Shown here piece by piece: positions 7,401 to 8,317 of a stretch of 8,317 nucleotides of DNA. The stretch's first letter is position 1, and each line of letters opens with the position of its first letter. The stretch comes from an uncultured Clostridia bacterium (GTDB lineage Bacteria > Bacillota > Clostridia > Oscillospirales > Oscillospiraceae): assembly GCA_945927915.1 (NCBI GenBank), contig CAMEMX010000064.1, positions 1-8,317 of the forward strand, in the 5' to 3' direction. The notes beneath the pieces are model-generated. The model saw nothing but the letters and a program-made list of their open reading frames with translations, did no database searches and had not been told where the DNA came from. The translations under genes and the position numbers were made by a program.

Positions 7401-7853
7401 GTAGTCGTTCATGCGCAGGCGGCGCGGGATGCCGCCGGCAAGACACGCAGACAGGGCGATGATGCCCTCGGAATGTCGGCGCAGCAGCTCCATATCCACG
7501 CGCGGCTTGATATAAAAGCCGTCCAGAAACGCTTTGGAGACCATATAGCTCAGATTCTTATAGCCCGTCTCGTTTTCGCACAGCAGAACGAGGTGCTGTG
7601 CTTCGCCGTCCACGCCATGCACGCGGTCGGCCATCGTGCGCGGCGCGACATAGACCTCGCAGCCGATGATCGGCTTGACGCCCGCCGCCTTTGCCGCGCG
7701 GTAAAAGTCGATCACGCCGTACATGACGCCGTGGTCGGTGATCGCCACGGCGTTCTGGCCCAGCTCTGCCGCCCGCTTGACGAGCTTTCCGATGCGGCAG
7801 GCGCCGTCGAGCAGGCTGTATTCGGTATGCACATGAAGATGTACGAATGCCAT
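4419..7853 (-). CDS. dnaE: DNA polymerase III alpha subunit DnaE (C-family polymerase with PHP domain)
   Basis: DnaE is a replicative polymerase that adds dNTPs to primed template DNA; in Firmicutes it usually works beside PolC and extends RNA primers. The full-length protein has 1144 residues. The N-terminal PHP domain (about 3-210) starts FVHLHVHTEYSLLDG and appears to keep all nine metal-ligand positions: H7, H9, D16, H41, E66, H87, C137, D205, H207. The polymerase core shows GPGRGSGAAS (354-363), the catalytic PDFDTDF with D398 and D400, and the third carboxylate D548 in KMDFLGL. A helix-hairpin-helix region lies at about 800-857 and an OB fold at about 988-1070, followed by a short C-terminal region; no DEDD exonuclease insertion is seen, which separates it from PolC. 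The ATG at 7851-7853 has AGGAGG seven bases upstream. It lies 11 bases after whiA and is likely co-transcribed with it. No convincing terminator follows. Confidence 0.98.
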   Translation of the reverse strand: MAFVHLHVHTEYSLLDGACRIGKLVKRAAELGQNAVAITDHGVMYGVIDFYRAAKAAGVKPIIGCEVYVAPRTMADRVHGVDGEAQHLVLLCENETGYKNLSYMVSKAFLDGFYIKPRVDMELLRRHSEGIIALSACLAGGIPRRLRMNDYAGAKQLALELSGIFGEDHFYLELQDHGLPEQTEVNRGIVKLAQETGLPLVVTNDAHYLTREDSYIQDVLMCIQMGKTVDDPNRMRFETQEFYLKSEDEMRALFPNLPEAIENTQRIADRCNVEFEFNHYHLPEFVPPDGSDSLTYFRRLCEEGFRERYPAQPPEYRKRLEYEMNVIETMGYVDYYLIVADFILWAKHEGIPVGPGRGSGAASIAAYCMHITEMDPMKYHLIFERFLNPERVSMPDFDTDFCQARRGEVIDYVMRKYGKDRVAQIVTFGTMAARAAIRDVGRALDFTYAETDAVAKLIPTTLHMTLDEALRVSPQLKQMYDSDERVKKLVDTARALEGMPRNTSTHAAGVVITKDPVCDYVPLARNDDTIVTQFTMTTIEELGLLKMDFLGLRNLTIIEDAEQEIRKRLPDFDLKNVSEDDAGSFAMLSEGRTAGVFQLESAGITGVCVNMKPQSIEDLTAIVALYRPGPMDSIPRFIDNKLHPEKITYLCPQLEPILSVTYGCIVYQEQVIEIFRKLGGYSLGQADNMRRAISKKKEKVILAEQKAFVYGDSERGIPGAIANGVPEAAAQTIYKDILDFANYAFNKAHAVCYAKVTYETAYLKCHFPKEYMAALLTSVLDNTAKAVGYIAECRELGIALLPPDVNASEDKFTVEEAGIRFGLGAVKNIGRGLLRQMVAEREKNGKFTSLEDFIERMLDADINKRAVENLIKCGALDGLGLNRAQMLYCYETVMDTAANSKKRNLAGQLQLFDMLGGEEEKKSTLNMPKLAELPKNERMQMEKETIGLYLSGHPMDEYRKQLKGSGVVPILRILESFENADGVYRDDQIVRIAGIIETVRMKTTRNNSMMAYVTLEDDTAAIELLTFSNVIAKCGNILTENTPVVAEGRLSVRDEKAPQMVVNELRLLADVARKEPQKLYLKLPSEGCRADRKTRAILNMFPGDVQAVLYFADTGVRRGTTCSLRADMLAELRTLLGESCVVLK

Positions 7854-7860
7854 GGCGTTT

Positions 7861-7866
7861 CCTCCT
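7861..7866 (-). promoter_or_regulatory. dnaE Shine-Dalgarno overlapping the whiA stop codon
   Basis: The minus strand reads ATAGGAGGAAACGCCATGG: AGGAGG shares its first two bases with the TAG stop codon of whiA (7865-7867) and lies seven bases before the dnaE ATG. A ribosome finishing whiA would sit on the dnaE initiation region, so translation of the two is probably coupled. Confidence 0.75.
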
Positions 7867-8317
7867 ATCCCTCTTTCGCCGTTGCCAGCAGCTTGCGCAT
7901 CCGGTGGTTGACGGCGGATTTCGTCGCGGGCGGCTCATGCAGCTCGGCAAGCTCGCTGAGCGTCGCCTCCGGGTGCTCGCAGCGCAGAGCTGCCGTCTCG
8001 CGCAGCTTTTCCGGCATCGTCTGCAAAATGCCGCGCTCCTCGAGCGCACGGATGGCGGCAAGCTGCTCCTGCGCCGCCTCGACGGTCTTGTCCACGTTCG
8101 CCGAGTCGCAGTTGACGCGGCGGTTTGCCTTGTTGCGCCACTCCTTCTCGATTTTTGCGGACATCACCGCCATCGCGCTCACGGGTGCGCCAGCGGCGGT
8201 CAAAAAGTCCTCGATGGACTCGCTTTGCTTGTAATACAGCACGGAGCTGCCTTTGCGCTCCGTCTCCTTGGCGGCCAGCTCCATCTCCAGAAGGAGCGTC
8301 CCCGTCTCGCGGCTGGC
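7865..8317 (-). CDS. whiA: WhiA-family DNA-binding protein, 5' end outside the window
   Basis: The frame is open from the right edge to a TAG at 7865-7867, giving 150 visible residues, about the C-terminal half of a protein usually around 310-330 long. The ATG at 8282-8284 is internal, since coding continues upstream of it (LLLEMELAAKETE). Family features are clear: SSVLYYKQSESIEDFL (visible residues 24-39) from the end of the LAGLIDADG-like domain, NRRVNCDSANVDKTV (65-79), MPEKLRETA (101-109) and the C-terminal helix-turn-helix, which includes PPATKSAVNHRMRKL (129-143). WhiA is a transcription regulator in Streptomyces sporulation and a nucleoid-associated protein affecting division and chromosome segregation in Bacillus. 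In B. subtilis it is followed by crh; here dnaE follows at once. The visible part looks intact. Confidence 0.96.
   Translation of the reverse strand, partial: ASRETGTLLLEMELAAKETERKGSSVLYYKQSESIEDFLTAAGAPVSAMAVMSAKIEKEWRNKANRRVNCDSANVDKTVEAAQEQLAAIRALEERGILQTMPEKLRETAALRCEHPEATLSELAELHEPPATKSAVNHRMRKLLATAKEG

Noticed and set aside
7233..8234. 333-codon plus-strand open frame across the dnaE/whiA junction
   Set aside because: It is antisense to two clearly identified genes and spans their junction; there is no family resemblance.
1..8317. tRNA or rRNA genes, CRISPR arrays, insertion sequences, riboswitches, attachment sites
   Set aside because: Coding sequence fills almost the whole window, the largest gap is 98 bases, and no repeat array, transposase motif, cloverleaf or known aptamer core was seen.

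Overview
The window is a GC-rich stretch (about 60% by eye) of bacterial chromosome in which every supported gene lies on the minus strand. WhiA directly upstream of a PHP-containing DnaE, strong AGGAGG-type ribosome binding sites, a DUF1385 (YqhQ-like) gene and an OmpR-type two-component pair together suggest a GC-rich member of the Firmicutes, most likely a gut-type clostridium of the Oscillospiraceae/Ruminococcaceae kind. That placement is inferred from gene content and style, not from a database match.

Read in the direction of transcription (high to low coordinates), the window starts inside whiA (3' part only). An 11-base gap follows, then the complete gene for the DNA polymerase III alpha subunit DnaE. 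The Shine-Dalgarno of dnaE overlaps the whiA stop codon, so the two genes look co-transcribed and translationally coupled. A 98-base AT-rich intergenic region (4321-4418) comes next. It holds the only convincing promoter in the window: a perfect extended -10 (TGC-TATAAT) with a poor -35, overlapped by two copies of TTTTGTAAC exactly 22 bp apart, which is the layout expected of a site for an OmpR/PhoB-family regulator.

That promoter appears to drive a four-gene unit: (1) a lipoprotein with five propeller-like FG-GAP/VCBS-type repeats, three of them carrying a complete DxDxDG calcium motif, plus an unassigned C-terminal domain; (2) an OmpR/PhoB-family response regulator; (3) a membrane histidine kinase with an extracytoplasmic sensor domain, HAMP, HisKA and HATPase_c; (4) a DUF1385 membrane protein that runs off the left edge. 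Gaps inside this unit are 70, 29 and 11 bases, with no promoter or terminator seen between genes.

The simplest reading is a housekeeping pair (whiA-dnaE) followed by a self-contained envelope-sensing cassette. In this model the lipoprotein sits outside the membrane, the kinase senses at the membrane, and the regulator binds the tandem repeats in front of the lipoprotein gene and controls its own operon. The lipoprotein-kinase link is inferred from gene order only. No RNA gene, mobile element, CRISPR array, origin or convincing rho-independent terminator was seen, and there is no gene-free stretch longer than 300 bases.
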